The notes under the pieces are model-generated. The model was not told where the DNA came from, searched no databases, and saw only the letters and a list, made by a program, of their open reading frames with translations. The position numbers and the translations under genes are program-made. This document shows, piece after piece, positions 1 to 5,375 of a stretch of 8,186 bases of DNA (position 1 is the stretch's first letter; each line of letters begins with the position of its first letter). Location of the stretch: contig JAAAOD010000008.1 of assembly GCA_009908535.1 (NCBI GenBank), forward strand, positions 1 to 8,186, read 5' to 3'. This DNA comes from Verrucomicrobiota bacterium (GTDB lineage: Bacteria; Verrucomicrobiota; Verrucomicrobiia; Opitutales; Oceanipulchritudinaceae).

Positions 1-12
1 GTAGTCGGTCAT
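1..12 (-). CDS. Start of a further cistron downstream of the carboxyltransferase (partial)
   Basis: An ATG at 12-10 overlaps the TGA stop of the carboxyltransferase gene (ATGA). A strong Shine-Dalgarno sequence, GGAGGA at 24-19, sits six bases upstream. Only the residues MTDY fall inside the window, so the product cannot be identified. The overlap and the ribosome binding site point to a translationally coupled partner. From knowledge of the family, a separate biotin carrier or a sodium-pump subunit would be natural here, because the upstream protein has no biotinyl domain. That is inference only. Confidence 0.5.
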
Positions 13-1391
13 GCCAGTTCCTCCACGGTGGCCTCGGCGGTTTTGCCGGCGACGCTGAGGCGGAAGGTGCGCACGTTGTCCCCGGAGGGCGCCGGTGCCA
101 CCGGCGGTTCGGCCGCTTTGGCCTCGCCGCTGTACCAGGCCTTCGTCTGGTCGGGGAACATGGCGTACAGGACGCAACACTCTTCGGTGGCGGGAAGGCC
201 CTTCGCGGAAACCTCCTTGCGCAGTTCCTCCATGCGTCCACCCTCGGCGGCTTCCTCGACCTTCTTGGGCATGGCCCCGTCCTGCTTTTCCGACATCGCG
301 CGGACGTTGTCGTCGATCGGTCCCGGAGTGCGCCCGTATTTGCCGAGGGCGATGTCCACCGCCGCCGGGGCGAGGCGTTCCCAGCGCCCGAATTTCACGT
401 TCAGCATCGCCTGCGTGCCCACGATCTGCGAGGTCGGGGTCACGAGCGGGATCCAGCCGAGGGCCTCGCGTACCACGGAGATCTCGTTCACCACCTCGTC
501 CATCTTGTCCGCCATGCCCAGCTCCTTCAGCTGGTAACGGAAATTGCTCAGCATCCCGCCCGGTATCTGCGATTTCAATACACGGGAATCGGTCTTCTCG
601 TTCGCCGTGTCCATGTACGGCTTCAGCTCGCCGTAGATTTCCTGCACCTTTTCCTCGATCCGCGCGATCAGTTCCGGATCAATGGTCTCCGGACAGCGGG
701 GATGATTCTCCATGACCGTCATCATGCGTGTCAGGTCCGGCTGCGCGCAGCCGTTGGCCAGCGGCGGCAGGGAAATGTCCACCGAGGCCGCGCCGGCGTC
801 CGCGGCGGCATAATAGGTGGCGAGGGCGAGGCCGGCGGTGTCGTGGCTGTGCACGGCCACCGGCAGTCCCGTCCGCTCCGTCAGGCCCTTGACCAGCGCG
901 GAGCAGATCCCGGGCGCGAGAATGCCCGACATGTCCTTCAGGGCGAGGGAATGCGAGCCCATCTCCGCCAGCTGTTCCCCGAACTCGAGGAAGCGTTCCA
1001 CGGTGTGCACCGGACTGAGGGTGTAACAGATCTCCCCGCGCACGTGCCCGCCCGCGCGCAGGACCGCCGCCACGGCGGGCCGGACGTTGTCCGGGTCGTT
1101 GAGGGCGTCGAAAATGCGGAAAATGTCGCAGCCGGCCTCCTTGGAGCAGCGGACGAAGGCGTCCACCACGTCCTCGGGGAAGGCCGTGTACTGGACGATG
1201 TTGCGGCCCCGCAGCAGCATCATCTGCGGCGTTTTCGGGGCCGCTTCCTTCAGGCTCCGCAGGCGGTCGAAGGGGTTCTCCGCCAGAAAGCGCAGGCAGG
1301 CGTCGATCGTCGCCCCGCCCCAGGTCTCCAGCGCGGCGAACCCGGCCTCGTCCAGAAGCGAAGCCACCCGCAGCATCTGCTCCGTCGTCAT
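9..1391 (-). CDS. Pyruvate/oxaloacetate carboxyltransferase subunit (OadA/PycB family), N-terminally truncated, no biotinyl domain
   Basis: This is the carboxyltransferase subunit of a biotin-dependent enzyme that moves CO2 between carboxybiotin and pyruvate/oxaloacetate. It is either the alpha subunit of a sodium-pumping oxaloacetate decarboxylase or subunit B of a two-part pyruvate carboxylase. The 460-residue protein shows ETWGGAT (22-28), LLRGRN (59-64), FRIFDALND (91-99), the carboxylated lysine in LKDMSG (K152), metal-ligand histidines in VHSHDTAG (H181, H183), PGGMLSN, and IPLVTPTSQIVGTQA. It then enters the linker (FRLSVAGKTAEATVEEL) and stops before any biotinyl domain with its MKM motif. 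Family members start about 20 residues earlier with T(D)TTLRDAHQSL-ATRM. Here the open frame upstream of the ATG reads SLAATRM, then diverges, so the metal-ligand aspartate of LRDAHQ is absent. The 5' end abuts araC with no promoter space. Damage, rearrangement or misassembly is possible. Confidence 0.9.
   Translation of the reverse strand: MTTEQMLRVASLLDEAGFAALETWGGATIDACLRFLAENPFDRLRSLKEAAPKTPQMMLLRGRNIVQYTAFPEDVVDAFVRCSKEAGCDIFRIFDALNDPDNVRPAVAAVLRAGGHVRGEICYTLSPVHTVERFLEFGEQLAEMGSHSLALKDMSGILAPGICSALVKGLTERTGLPVAVHSHDTAGLALATYYAAADAGAASVDISLPPLANGCAQPDLTRMMTVMENHPRCPETIDPELIARIEEKVQEIYGELKPYMDTANEKTDSRVLKSQIPGGMLSNFRYQLKELGMADKMDEVVNEISVVREALGWIPLVTPTSQIVGTQAMLNVKFGRWERLAPAAVDIALGKYGRTPGPIDDNVRAMSEKQDGAMPKKVEEAAEGGRMEELRKEVSAKGLPATEECCVLYAMFPDQTKAWYSGEAKAAEPPVAPAPSGDNVRTFRLSVAGKTAEATVEELA
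19..24 (-). promoter_or_regulatory. Shine-Dalgarno site for the next cistron
   Basis: GGAGGA lies inside the last codons of the carboxyltransferase gene, six bases before the overlapping ATG at 12. It supports a real start there and indicates that the carboxyltransferase truly ends at its TGA, rather than reading on into a biotinyl domain through a sequencing frameshift. Confidence 0.55.
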
Positions 1392-2250
1392 GCGCGTCGC
1401 CGCCAGCGAACGGCTTCGCCGGCACGCCCGCTGGGCGGAATTCCGGGAGGACTTCGCGGCCCTGACGGGACTGCGGGTGGAACTCGCCGACAGCTGGGGA
1501 AGCGAAGAGAGCGGACGGGCGCCCGTCCTGTGCCGCTGCCTCGAGGGCGACGAACGGGGGCGCGCCCTCTGCCTGCAACAGCGGCAGCAGCTCCTCGCCC
1601 GCTGCGGGACGGAGGGCCATTGCAGCCGCTGCGACCTCGGCCTCTACGAGATCGCGGTGGCCGTCGATGTCCACGGCGTGCGCATCGGCTACCTGATCTG
1701 CCGCGGCTTCCGCGACGCCGAACCCCGCTCCGGGATGGAGAACCGGATCCGGCACCTCGCCGCGAAGGACCGCCTCCGGTCCGATCCCGACGAACTCGTG
1801 GCGCAGTACCGGCGCTCGCCCTCCGCCGCGCCGGAAAAACTCCGGGCCGTGCGCCGCATGCTCGTCCTCGCAGCGGAAAACTTCGCCCACCTCCTCGCCG
1901 AACAGGGCGACCACCACGACGAACAGCTGCCCGCCTCCGTCGCCCGCGCCTGCCGCTACATCCGCGCCCACGCCCTCTCCGGCAAGGTCCGTCTTTCCGA
2001 AACCGCCGCCGCCTGCCGGGTCAGCGCCGAACACCTCTCGCGGATCTTCCACCAGTCCACCGGCCTCTCCTACAACGAATACGTCACCCGCTTCCGCCTC
2101 GAGCACGCCACCGAACTCCTCCGCCAGACCGAACGCAGCGTCACCGACATCGCCCATGAGACCGGCTTCCAGTCCATTTCCCAGTTCCACCGCTCCTTCC
2201 GCGCCGCCTACCAGACCTCCCCCCTCGCCTATCGCAACGGGAAAGCCTGA
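1390..2250 (+). CDS. AraC-family transcriptional regulator with PocR-like sensory domain
   Basis: A 286-residue cytoplasmic transcription factor. Residues about 17-110 resemble the PocR-like ligand-sensing domain: FREDFAALTGL at the start, several cysteines (C48, C50, C61, C72, C78, C81), then the CDLGLYEIAVAV and GYLICRGF strands. A helical linker (about 150-170) follows. Residues about 183-282 are the AraC double helix-turn-helix: KVRLSETAAACRVSAEHLSR for the first unit, then SVTDIAHETGFQSISQFHRSF for the second, which carries the family signature. I chose the ATG at 1390 because the sensor domain begins about 17 residues later. The frame stays open back to 1087, but that part is antisense to the carboxyltransferase and shows no domain. 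The ATG overlaps the neighbouring start by two bases, leaving no upstream promoter or ribosome binding site. A few N-terminal residues may therefore be lost. Ligand and targets are unknown. Confidence 0.9.
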   Translation: MRVAASERLRRHARWAEFREDFAALTGLRVELADSWGSEESGRAPVLCRCLEGDERGRALCLQQRQQLLARCGTEGHCSRCDLGLYEIAVAVDVHGVRIGYLICRGFRDAEPRSGMENRIRHLAAKDRLRSDPDELVAQYRRSPSAAPEKLRAVRRMLVLAAENFAHLLAEQGDHHDEQLPASVARACRYIRAHALSGKVRLSETAAACRVSAEHLSRIFHQSTGLSYNEYVTRFRLEHATELLRQTERSVTDIAHETGFQSISQFHRSFRAAYQTSPLAYRNGKA

Positions 2251-2307
2251 AGAGCCCCCATTTTTTCTTGCCTTCCCCCGCGCCCGCTTTTCGGATTTTC
2301 CTTTTGC

Positions 2308-2326
2308 GATGGGCCCCGAGCCCATC
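2308..2326. other. Perfect 7-bp hairpin between araC and tRNA-Lys
   Basis: GATGGGC and GCCCATC form a perfect 7-bp stem around a five-base loop (CCCGA). It lies 57 bases after the araC stop and eight bases before the tRNA. Neither strand has a T-run directly after the stem, so it is not a canonical intrinsic terminator. The T-rich stretches lie before it on the plus strand. It may end araC transcription weakly or mark the 5' leader of the tRNA transcript. The rest of 2251-2334 shows only T- and C-rich DNA. Confidence 0.35.
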
Positions 2327-2334
2327 CCCCGTGC

Positions 2335-2410
2335 GGGCGGTTAGCTCAGTTGGTAGAGCAGGAGACTTTTAATCTCTTGGCCCGGGGTTCGAGTCCCCGA
2401 CCGCCTACCA
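2335..2410 (+). tRNA. tRNA-Lys (anticodon TTT), CCA encoded
   Basis: A complete cloverleaf can be folded by eye. The acceptor stem is GGGCGGT with ACCGCCT (first pair G-T). The D arm is GCTC...GAGC with loop AGTTGGTA. The anticodon stem is GGAGA/TCTCT, with loop CTTTTAA and anticodon TTT at 2368-2370. The variable loop is five bases, and the T arm is CGGGG-TTCGAGT-CCCCG. The discriminator A at 2407 is followed by a genomically encoded CCA (2408-2410). It reads AAA/AAG lysine codons. The vapC stop lies ten bases downstream on the opposite strand, so the two units converge. Confidence 0.97.
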
Positions 2411-2419
2411 CCGCTTCGC

Positions 2420-2803
2420 TCAATACGCGACGAGGGTCACCTCGGGAATCCGGCGGAAATGATCAAGATCGTCCGTGACAAGGGGCAGCCCCTCCGCGAC
2501 GGCCGTCGCGGCGATAAGGATATCGAAATCCCCGATCAGACGCCCTTCCTGTCGAAGCCGGCGCCGCAGAATCGCGGCTTGCCGGGCCACCCGACCGGTC
2601 ACCTCCAGCCGCGCGTAGGCCGCCAGCAGGGCTTCCCCATCGTCCACCCTCGCGAAGCCCTCCAGAAACTCCGTGACGGAGATCACGGAAATCTTGAAGA
2701 CGACCTCCGCGTTGGCATTCAGAAAGGCCGTGGCCCGCCCCGGGCGCCTGCAGTGGAATTCCCGCTGGAGGTCGATCAGAAAACTGGTGTCGAGCAGCTT
2801 CAT
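2420..2803 (-). CDS. vapC: VapC-type PIN-domain toxin ribonuclease
   Basis: A 127-residue PIN-domain protein, the usual size for the toxin of a type II VapBC module. These are Mg2+-dependent ribonucleases that cleave tRNA or rRNA when the antitoxin is degraded. All acidic active-site positions are present: D5 in LLDTSF, E45 in VTEFLEG, D94 in GDFDILIAATA (with D92 nearby), and D111/D112 in VTDDLDHF. The toxin therefore looks catalytically intact. Its ATG overlaps the antitoxin stop by four bases (ATGA), which is typical of translationally coupled antitoxin-toxin pairs. GGGAGGG lies directly before the ATG. The RNA target cannot be inferred. The tRNA-Lys ten bases past its 3' end is a neighbour and no evidence of a target. 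Confidence 0.9.
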   Translation of the reverse strand: MKLLDTSFLIDLQREFHCRRPGRATAFLNANAEVVFKISVISVTEFLEGFARVDDGEALLAAYARLEVTGRVARQAAILRRRLRQEGRLIGDFDILIAATAVAEGLPLVTDDLDHFRRIPEVTLVAY

Positions 2804-3063
2804 CCCTCCCAGGCACTGGGCGATATCCGCGCCGATGCCTCCGAACGCCGTACCGCTTCATCCCAATATTGGATGGTTTTCGCCGGAACCCCCTTGCCCG
2901 CCTCGTAAAGCCCCGCAGTCGCCTCCAGAATGGAAGCCCCGCTTGAGGATTCGTCATCGAACCGTGCCCGGCGCACTACCGCAGAAAATGACTCCTTTCC
3001 CCGCTTGGCCTGCTTCAAACGCTCGTAGGCGTCCAATTCCAGGGTGATTGTCTTCGTTGCCAT
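2800..3063 (-). CDS. vapB: VapB-type antitoxin
   Basis: An 87-residue protein starting MATKTITLELDAYERLKQAK, the N-terminal strand-helix pattern of ribbon-helix-helix-like VapB antitoxins that pair with PIN toxins. KRGKESFSAVVRRA is the characteristic second helix. The C-terminal half is the likely toxin-binding arm: it includes AGLYEAGKG and ends SAWEG. Its stop overlaps the toxin start by four bases. I chose the ATG at 3063. A second in-frame ATG at 3075 would add only MVSC, and both starts lie inside a repeated CATGCATG element that may be the operator. No Shine-Dalgarno sequence precedes either one, so initiation may be leaderless. VapB proteins typically bind their own promoter, alone and with VapC. 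That role is inferred here. Confidence 0.85.
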   Translation of the reverse strand: MATKTITLELDAYERLKQAKRGKESFSAVVRRARFDDESSSGASILEATAGLYEAGKGVPAKTIQYWDEAVRRSEASARISPSAWEG

Positions 3064-3084
3064 GCATGAAACCATGCATGAAAA
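3061..3084. promoter_or_regulatory. Paired CATGCATG palindromes over the vapB start, candidate VapBC operator
   Basis: Two copies of the self-complementary octamer CATGCATG (3061-3068 and 3073-3080) occur with a 12-bp repeat period, CATGCATGAAAC then CATGCATGAAAA. Each copy contains an ATG usable by vapB on the minus strand. Paired short palindromes about one helical turn apart are a common layout for ribbon-helix-helix antitoxin operators. A TTGACG hexamer at 3099-3094 on the minus strand could be the -35 of a promoter whose -10 falls inside this element. The -10 match is poor, so the promoter is tentative. Confidence 0.45.
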
Positions 3085-3196
3085 AGTAGTCTACGTCAAT
3101 GTGCTAACGGGCGTGGCCCTGCGATGCGGAGTAGCGCCGGGGACCCCCCGCCGATTCAGGTTTGTGAAGAACGGTTCCTTATCCTTAACTGGTTCC

Positions 3197-4252
3197 ATGA
3201 AATACCGCTACTTAGGGAATTCCGGCCTTGCCGTCTCCCGCTTGTGCCTGGGAACGATGACCTTCGGCAACGAAGCGTGGGGCTGCGACCTCGCGACCTC
3301 GCAATCGATCGTGGACGCGTTCATCGATGCCGGGGGCACCTTCATCGACACCGCCGACCTGTACACGAAGGGCGAATCGGAGGTCATTCTCGGCAAAGCG
3401 CTCAAGGGGAAGGACCTGACCCGCCTGGTGATCGCCTCGAAGTGCTGGTTCCCGGTGGATGACACCCCGAACGGGCGCGGGCTCTCCCGCAAGCACATCG
3501 TGGAGGCCTGCGAAGCCTCGCTGCGACGGATGGGGCTCGATTACATGGACCTGTACCAGATCCACGGTCCGGATCCCTACACCCCGGTCGAGGAAACCAT
3601 GCGGGCCCTGGACGACCTTGTGAGCGCCGGGAAGATCCGTTACGCGGGCTGCTCCAACCTGTACGCATGGCAGATCGTCAAGGCGAACGCCGCCGCGGAG
3701 ATCGGCGGCTTCACGAAGTTCATATCCGGCCAGTACCTGTACAACCTCGTCCGCCGCGACATCGAAACGGAAATCCTTCCCGCCTGCGTCGACCAGGGAA
3801 TGGGCGTCCTCTGCTGGAGTCCGCTGGCGGCCGGCCTGCTCACGGGGAAGTACCGCGACCGCGAGGAAGTCTTCAAAAGCGACCGCTTCTCGGCGATGAC
3901 GAACCTGCGGGACCGCTACGTGTTCGATGAAGCGATGGACCTTGTCGAGCTGCTCTGCGCAATCGCGAAGGAAACCGGCAAGTCACCGACCACGGTGGCC
4001 CTCGCCTGGCTTCTCAAGGACAAGGCGGTGACCTCCGTCATCGCCGGGGCCCGTTCAGCCGAGCAGCTTTCCGATTCCATCGAGGCCGGCGCATGGGATC
4101 TGCCCGACGAGGCGTATCGGAAACTCAAGGACAAGCTGCCCCACAAACACGGTTATCCGACGGAGTGGATGGAGACCGCCCTGGTCCCCAGCTTCAACAA
4201 GACCGAGGACGACCCCGGCCGGGCGCAGCGCTTCCCGCCGCTGTTCGGCTGA
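3197..4252 (+). CDS. NAD(P)H-dependent aldo-keto reductase
   Basis: A 351-residue cytoplasmic (alpha/beta)8-barrel oxidoreductase that reduces aldehydes or ketones to alcohols with NAD(P)H. The N-terminus MKYRYLGNSGLAVSRLCLGT is the classic family opening. The catalytic tetrad is intact: D51 and Y56 in FIDTADLY, K82 in VIASK, and H123 in YQIHGPD. LVSAGKIRYAGCSN (141-154) and WSPLAAGLLTGKY match conserved barrel loops, and VIAGARSAEQL near the C-terminus is the cofactor-binding segment. It resembles the Tas/YajO-like or 'predicted oxidoreductase' branch, and the substrate is unknown. I chose the ATG at 3197 because homology begins there. The upstream open frame back to 3044 is antisense to vapB. 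No clear Shine-Dalgarno precedes the start. The direct repeat GGTTCC at 3173 and 3191 lies just upstream, with no assigned role. The gene stands alone and converges with the cyclic-nucleotide-fold gene. Confidence 0.92.
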   Translation: MKYRYLGNSGLAVSRLCLGTMTFGNEAWGCDLATSQSIVDAFIDAGGTFIDTADLYTKGESEVILGKALKGKDLTRLVIASKCWFPVDDTPNGRGLSRKHIVEACEASLRRMGLDYMDLYQIHGPDPYTPVEETMRALDDLVSAGKIRYAGCSNLYAWQIVKANAAAEIGGFTKFISGQYLYNLVRRDIETEILPACVDQGMGVLCWSPLAAGLLTGKYRDREEVFKSDRFSAMTNLRDRYVFDEAMDLVELLCAIAKETGKSPTTVALAWLLKDKAVTSVIAGARSAEQLSDSIEAGAWDLPDEAYRKLKDKLPHKHGYPTEWMETALVPSFNKTEDDPGRAQRFPPLFG

Positions 4253-4270
4253 GGCCGCCACCCTCCGGGC

Positions 4271-4741
4271 TCAATGCCGCAGAAGAATTTCGTCCGTGTA
4301 CTGCAGCTTGCGCGCGAGGTCGCGGGCGAGGTTGAGGATGAGGCGGCAAAAGAGGTCGGGATTCTCCCGGTGCAGGCGGTTCAGCGATTGGCGGGAAAAG
4401 GCGATGAGGGAACTGTCCTCGGCCGCGACAAAGGAGGCGGTGTTATTGACGAGGGACAGGAGCGCCGCCTCCCCGAAACAGTCCCCCACCTCGAAGGTTC
4501 GTTTCGCCACGGAGTGCTCGCCGTCCTCAATGAGCAGGTCGACGCGGCCGGAGGCGATGATGAAGATGTGCGTGGGTTCCTCCCCCCGCCGGGCGATCAT
4601 TTCCCCCTTGGCGAAGCCGCCGCATTCAAGCAGTCCCATGATGACCGCCAGCTGTTCTTCGGAAAGGCCGCCGAGAAAGGATATCCGGGAGAGGATCGAA
4701 TGGACCGAAGCAGGGTCGTCCAAGGGGGCGAAGGATTTCAT
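4271..4741 (-). CDS. Stand-alone cyclic-nucleotide-binding-fold (Crp/CAP_ED) protein
   Basis: A 156-residue protein consisting essentially of one cyclic-nucleotide-binding domain. Residues 14-40 give the opening helices (SILSRISFLGGLSEEQLAVI). Then come FAKGEMIARRGEEPTHIFIIASGRVDLLI (43-71), the phosphate-binding cassette FEVGDCFGEAALLSLVNNTAS (83-103), and C-terminal helices (FCRLILNLARDLARKLQ). There is no helix-turn-helix after the domain, so it is unlikely to be a CRP/FNR transcription factor. The cassette keeps the glutamate of FGE (E91), but the arginine that contacts the cyclic phosphate is replaced (NNTAS, T101), so canonical cAMP binding is doubtful. A regulatory or signalling adaptor role is inference. 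The ATG at 4741 sits just before the domain. An in-frame GTG at 4759 is an alternative, and neither has a well-spaced ribosome binding site. Confidence 0.85.
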   Translation of the reverse strand: MKSFAPLDDPASVHSILSRISFLGGLSEEQLAVIMGLLECGGFAKGEMIARRGEEPTHIFIIASGRVDLLIEDGEHSVAKRTFEVGDCFGEAALLSLVNNTASFVAAEDSSLIAFSRQSLNRLHRENPDLFCRLILNLARDLARKLQYTDEILLRH

Positions 4742-4785
4742 GGAGACAGCAGTTTGCACGTCCCCTGCGGGAACGGCAAACCGAT

Positions 4786-5189
4786 TCAGGGCGGTGGCGA
4801 TGAGGAGGCCGCCGCCGGCTGCGGATCGACGAAGGTAAAGGCGAATTCCCAGCCCTGCCTCTGCAGGCGCCCCTCCGTGACAAACCAGACCAGGACCTCG
4901 TGGCTCCACGTCGTCAGCGGTGCGGGGACCTCAGACCCGGTGTAAACAGCCATGATCGGTTCATGGGTTCCGCGACCGTTGAAGAAATAAACCTTGTCGA
5001 CGCGAAATTCCGTTTCGAGCTCAAGAAATTCGATCCGCACAACCTTTCCTGCCGGTGCGGTGATCTGCCACATGCAACTGGTGTCAGGGGAGTACGGCCT
5101 TCAGCCGGACACAACGCCCGCGACCGACAAATAGCCGAGGTTGTGGGACTTTGGCCCGTAGCCGAAATCGTGAGACGTTGGCCCCGCCC
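4786..5189 (-). pseudogene. Decayed CUB-domain protein with in-frame TGA
   Basis: Minus-strand codons from 5100 to 4786 encode most of a CUB domain: YSPDTSCMWQITAPAGK, VRIEFLELETEFRVDKVYFF, then a glycine-rich loop, VYTGSEVP, and HEVLVWFVTEGRLQRQGWEFAFTF, ending in a short proline/alanine/serine tail. CUB domains are extracellular beta-sandwich binding modules found in secreted bacterial proteins. The same frame continues upstream as GYLSVAGVVSG, which fits the first CUB strand, but a TGA at 5103-5101 splits the two. Farther upstream lie only two nine-residue repeats (GPTSHDFGY, GPKSHNLGY) and then the preceding gene. There is no signal peptide and no start codon that keeps the whole domain. 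The internal ATG at 5073 would omit the first strand and the cysteine of TSC. A degraded fragment of a surface protein is the simplest reading. Stop-codon readthrough or a sequencing error are alternatives. Confidence 0.65.
5131..5183. repeat. 27-bp tandem degenerate repeat, two units
   Basis: On the minus strand, 5183-5158 (GGCCAACGTCTCACGATTTC plus GGCTAC) and 5156-5131 (GGCCAAAGTCCCACAACCTC plus GGCTAT) match at 20 of 26 positions, with a period of 27 bases. In the CUB frame the units read GPTSHDFGY and GPKSHNLGY. The repeat lies between the small membrane-protein gene and the CUB fragment. It could be part of the old coding sequence or a dispersed intergenic repeat. Only a genome search can tell. 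Confidence 0.6.
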
Positions 5190-5372
5190 CTACCCGCCGG
5201 GCCGGAACTTGCGACCGGACAACCACGGCGGGGCGCCAAGGAACCAGAGGATCATGCCCGCGAGCAGAACGTGCTTGTTCGCCGCTACATCGAGGACGCC
5301 GGCAAAGGTCAGGACCGGGCCGAAAGCGGTTGCGGCGAGGCCGAGAAGGGCGATGGCTTTCCAGAGGTTCAT
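5190..5372 (-). CDS. Small two-helix membrane protein linked to the NCS1 permease
   Basis: A 60-residue hydrophobic protein with two likely transmembrane helices: roughly residues 5-25 (KAIALLGLAATAFGPVLTFAG) and 35-51 (VLLAGMILWFLGAPPWL). A short basic, glycine/proline-rich tail follows (SGRKFRPGG). Its ATG lies three bases after the permease stop, so it is almost certainly co-transcribed and probably translationally coupled. Short membrane proteins encoded directly after transporters are often accessory subunits that stabilise or modulate the carrier. That role is inference from position and topology. I cannot assign it to a named family. Its codon use matches the neighbouring genes, and the plus-strand frame over the same DNA shows no domain. 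Confidence 0.75.
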   Translation of the reverse strand: MNLWKAIALLGLAATAFGPVLTFAGVLDVAANKHVLLAGMILWFLGAPPWLSGRKFRPGG

Positions 5373-5375
5373 GGA

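Noticed and set aside
1087..1389. N-terminal extension of the AraC protein
   Set aside because: The extra 101 codons are antisense to the carboxyltransferase, show no domain, and the sensor domain already begins shortly after the ATG at 1390.
679..2325. A 548-codon minus-strand open frame running across araC and oadA
   Set aside because: It is antisense to araC and out of frame with the carboxyltransferase. Its composition is Gly/Ala/Arg-rich with no domain, as expected of shadow frames in high-GC DNA.
2308..2326. The hairpin as an intrinsic terminator for araC
   Set aside because: The stem is perfect, but neither strand has a T-run after it, so I list it only as a hairpin.
2335..3084. tRNA-Lys as an attachment site for an island carrying vapBC
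   Set aside because: No integrase is visible, no second copy of the tRNA 3' end was spotted in the window, and the GC content does not shift noticeably. Adjacency alone is not enough.
3162..3190. A sigma-70-like promoter before the aldo-keto reductase (TTGTGA, 17-base gap, TTAACT)
   Set aside because: The -10 matches the consensus at only three of six positions and there is no supporting element, so I do not list it as a feature.
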